Positions 19,138-22,500 of a stretch of 22,500 nucleotides of DNA are shown here, one piece after another. The notes below the pieces were generated by a model. The model saw nothing but the letters and a program-made list of their open reading frames with translations. It did not search any database and was not told where the DNA came from. The number at the start of each line of letters is the position of its first letter. The stretch's first letter is position 1. Location: contig CM022674.1 of NCBI GenBank assembly GCA_012295275.1, forward strand, positions 5,131,436 through 5,153,935, given 5' to 3'. The translations under genes and the position numbers were made by a program. The DNA comes from Chrysomallon squamiferum (lineage: Eukaryota > Mollusca > Gastropoda > Neomphalida > Peltospiridae).

Positions 19138-19270
19138 GCAGTTTTATTCTAGAATCTTATTTGTATCATCACAGTTTGAAATTTCATCCAAAGTCTCCGT
19201 TAATTTTTTATTCTTAATTCGATTTTTTTTTATTACCAAATTTGAGATTTCAACCTTGAGGTCTCACCCC
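18783..19270. repeat. Degenerate TTTGAGATTTCA repeat punctuated by T runs
   Basis: The phrase TTTGAGATTTCA or close variants occurs at 18832, 18895, 19175 and 19241, often followed within about 40 bases by GTCTC (18867, 19192, 19261 regions). Long T runs at 18783-18810 and 18948-18973 and an ATT array at 19096-19135 separate the units. Confidence 0.55.
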
Positions 19271-19272
19271 TG

Positions 19273-19274
<2 letters not shown>

Positions 19275-19326
<52 letters not shown>
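19275..19326. repeat. Poly-T run, 52 bp
   Basis: The longest homopolymer in the window. Its length in the assembly should be treated with caution. Confidence 0.9.
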
Positions 19327-19327
<1 letters not shown>

Positions 19328-19399
19328 TTAATTAAAATCCGTTTTACAATTTTTACATTTTTTTTTTTTTTTTCAGTATATATATATATATATATATAA

Positions 19400-19640
19400 A
19401 AGTAATGTTTGTCATGCAGATATTAAAACATGCCTATCAGTGTAATGAGTGTTTTGTCATTGTCGTCTGCACTCGAGTCTCAAACTTGCATTCTGACGTC
19501 AGACGTCTTCTTCAGCCATGTTTGCGACTGCAGTGTGGACACTAAAATCATGGGCCACGTTGTCATTTGAACTTATTTTGTAACTGTGTGTTTGTAGATC
19601 GATGAAGTAATCATTCAACATATTCGTTAAGTTAGTTTTG
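19400..19640. other. Higher-complexity CpG-containing island
   Basis: About 240 bp of normal-complexity sequence between repeats. It contains a perfect TGACGTCA palindrome at 19494-19501 followed by GACGTC, and several other CpGs that are rare nearby. TGACGTCA is the full CREB/ATF site. No exon frame is evident. It could be a regulatory element or chance. Confidence 0.4.
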
Positions 19641-19647
19641 CCAAAAT

Positions 19648-19678
19648 TTATATATATATATATATATATATATGAATG

Positions 19679-19717
<39 letters not shown>

Positions 19718-19723
19718 ATATGT

Positions 19724-19806
<83 letters not shown>
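19648..19806. repeat. (TA)n / (TATATG)n compound microsatellite
   Basis: A TA run at 19648-19672 is followed by TATATG hexanucleotide units to about 19762 and another TA run to about 19806. The Ile-Tyr and Ile-His open frames on both strands are artefacts of it. Confidence 0.95.
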
Positions 19807-19812
<6 letters not shown>

Positions 19813-21385
19813 GATAGATTATATATAGTTTTTTTTCTTCCCTTCATCTCTTTAAATCATGCACATTTACAAACTTTAAAAAATTTCCACTTCTAACTAG
19901 TTGAGTAACTTTCTTCCCGTTCCAGACATTTCAGTAATCTTTGCTTTTCCTAAATAGGTCTGTTTATTTTATTTTATTTTTTTTTTTTTTTTTTTTCATA
20001 TGTAATTACATAATTAGTCTTTTCCAGTTGCAAACAGTTTTGTAAACCACAATGTTTAGCAGATATCATATTTTCACCATACTATTAAAGAGTTTAAATA
20101 TTTTTTTTTTATTATTTTTTTATTATTTTTTAATGTTTAGTATAATAGGCTTGTGTGTGGCTTAAATCAAATGAACTGATAAATGAAAATTTTTGAAAAT
20201 ATAGGTTGGGGAATACGTAGCTTTGAACCAAAAGAAAGAAAAGATTCAGAATAACAATAAAAATTTTGTTTCTATGTTTACTCTGGTTACTGCTGTCTTT
20301 GACAAATTATGTTTCTCTATATTTATAATTTATTATATTTATGTCAGAAGTTGTTAATCATGAATGAAAGTTTCGTAATTGTCTCCTTAAAAAAAAAAAA
20401 AAAATATATATATATATTTAATTTTAAAAAAATTGAAGAAATGTGTCTTTACTTATTTATTATTCTCTTTTCGTTTTTTTTCTTATACAAGAATCTTGAA
20501 GTTTTATTGAAATGAAATTTATATTTTTTCTAGTTTATTATTAATCTTAATGAATTTTCAGTAAAAAACCAGGATAATTTGAGATCATTCAGTTTTCTTT
20601 TTCACTTTTTTAATCTGTTTTCTTTGCAGTTTGTCAGAAAAAAAATCATGTATTTATAGCCTTTTTAATCTAGAATATCATTAGTTGTATTCATTGCACT
20701 ATAGGGAAAGAAAGAAAAAACAATAATAAAATAAACAAATACATGTATATCAATTCAGTTATGTCCTTTACATCAAAGACAAAAAATATTTTTAATGATT
20801 TATATCCTTCACTGATACTGAAATGGTAATAAACCATTTTTTACTATTTCCTTTTGGCTTTTTCTTCTTCATTTTTTAAGATTATTTTCATTTATTTAGC
20901 AGTATTCATTTTATTTATTAAAATAGATTTCTTTTCTTCTTTTTTAAATAAATGATTTATTAGTATTATTAATTTAGTTTAAGGAAAACTAACAAAAACA
21001 ACATTCTTTATCTTTCTTATTTATTGATTTATTTATTTATTTAAAGTAAAGTTCTAAAGAATATAAGGTACAAATACTAATTTTGGTTTTTGTACATAAT
21101 TGTTTTTTTTTTTTTAAAATAACCTAACTTTAGGTTTCTTTTAGATATCAAAATGTTTGTATCAAAAATGTAAACAATATCATTTCTTTGTTTAATTTTC
21201 TCACCATTCATTTGTTTTTTTTTCTTTTAAAAAATAAATAAATAAATAAAATGGAATCAATTTACCAGTTTTAAAATGAGATAATACACAGATATAGTCT
21301 GATCATTGCTGAGAACTAGTAATAATAAGTTAGTTACTGAAAAGAATATCTTATGCTTCATATATCTTTTGTGATAATCAGCCAA

Positions 21386-21422
<37 letters not shown>

Positions 21423-21846
21423 TACATATATACATATATTAAAAGAATACCCTATTATTGGGAGAATTTATTATTTGTTTTTTAATCTCTTGGTTTTGCA
21501 AGCAGTTAATAAACAATTTGTAAAAAGCAACTTGACTGAAAAGAGTAACTTACGCCCCTCATAATGAAGGTGTGGAGTATGTAAAACAGTAATTGCTCCT
21601 TTTACAATCTAAGGACACATTTTTTATTCTGTTAGTTATTTATAGGGAGTATCCATACAAAGGGACAGTAGGGGAGGGGAGCAATTTGTTTTGCTGGGAC
21701 AGTGTAATTTTTCTTTTTAAGATTTATCTTTCTTTCTTTGTCGATTTTTATTATTATTATTATTTTTTTTTTTTTTTTTTTTTTTTTTAAGCAGGGTTTC
21801 ATTTCTTTTCTGTTTTTATTTTTTATTTTAAATTATTTTGTTAATT

Positions 21847-21895
<49 letters not shown>

Positions 21896-22500
21896 TATGT
21901 GGTTTCCCCATTAGGTGTCATTTTAGCTATTCCATTTCATCATCATCATCAGTGTAAAAAAAATTGAAAAATTAATAAATAAATAAAAAATGTTCTACAG
22001 CAAACATAGCCTTGTAAAACAATATAAATAAAAAAAACAAAAAATGAGTTTTTTTTATTTTATTTTATTATTATTTTTTTTTTTTACTTTATTTTTTAAA
22101 ATGATCATTTGATAATGGTGCATTAAAGTTCATTTCTGTACCCTGACTGTAACAAAGACATTAGAAGGATACAGCGTCCGTCCATCCATAAATCTGTCAC
22201 CAAAAATTTTTATCATCACCATTATCTTTTTCTTTTCCTTGCTGCTGTTTTAGGTTTTTAAATGTAATAATCCATTAGTGCTTATCATCATTTCGTTTTT
22301 TGATTTTTTTTTTTTTAATTTTTTTTTTTTTTTTTTTTTTTTTGAAATACTTTTGAAAAAAGAAAAGAAAAATGTGTTAAAATTGTGTCTGTATTCCTGT
22401 TTGACTGCTTATATCTAAAAAAAAAAGTATTTTTGTTTTTTTAGAAATGACCAATATCAGAATATGTTTTTTAAAAAAAGTGAGTTTTAGTTATGGTTGT
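19807..22500. other. AT-rich non-coding DNA to the window end
   Basis: No exon, RNA gene or coding mobile element is recognised. It holds T runs at 19978-19996, 21761-21788 and 22318-22343, a TA run at 21387-21416 passing into ACATAT units, and an AATA array near 21234-21250. The open frames seen are Phe/Lys-rich and follow base composition. Confidence 0.55.
21849..21894. repeat. Poly-T run, 46 bp
   Basis: An uninterrupted run of 46 T, the second longest homopolymer in the window. Confidence 0.9.

Overview
This is a eukaryotic window, not bacterial or viral. It is very AT-rich and full of microsatellites: (ATT)n, (TTTA)n, (CA)n, (TA)n and long A or T runs. A few short GC-rich stretches have intron-exon structure. 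The coding sequence reads as a C2H2 zinc-finger transcription factor. GC-rich coding exons in AT-rich, microsatellite-dense DNA fit an invertebrate, and I would guess a mollusc such as a cephalopod. That guess rests on composition alone.

One gene is supported, on the + strand, with three exons: 7354-7530, 10921-11105 and 13388-14371. Splicing them keeps one reading frame. The product carries four consecutive C2H2 fingers and a 327-residue low-complexity C-terminal tail ending at a TGA. The fingers resemble the LIN-29 / rotund-squeeze / ZNF384-ZNF362 group, and Drosophila dati is worth testing. The first visible exon is internal: it begins at a splice acceptor, and the N-terminus must lie upstream of the window or in an exon I could not see. 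Positions 1-7353 are therefore most simply the end of a long upstream intron.

Layout: 1-7353 is AT-rich DNA with many microsatellites. Intron 1 (7531-10920) holds an 82-bp minisatellite of about 20 copies. Intron 2 (11106-13387) holds a 314-bp module present twice as direct copies, a short cluster of evenly spaced TAATCC sites, and (CTAT)n/(CATA)n arrays. From 14372 on is 3' UTR and downstream DNA. At 15.0-17.9 kb this contains several different short tandem families: a pair of Pumilio-type sites, a TGACT repeat, a 27-31-bp repeat, and a 37/38-bp repeat built from evenly spaced TGACCC/GGGTCA half-sites. From 18.0 to 22.5 kb I see AT-rich DNA with very long T runs and no credible gene.

The unusual content is the repeat architecture, not a new gene system. 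The best leads are the strictly phased GGGTCA/TGACCC array, two copies of a perfect 12-bp palindrome GGGGTGCACCCC, the 82-bp array whose unit length steps mostly by 3 bp, and the dispersed element family shared by intron 2 and the 3' flank.
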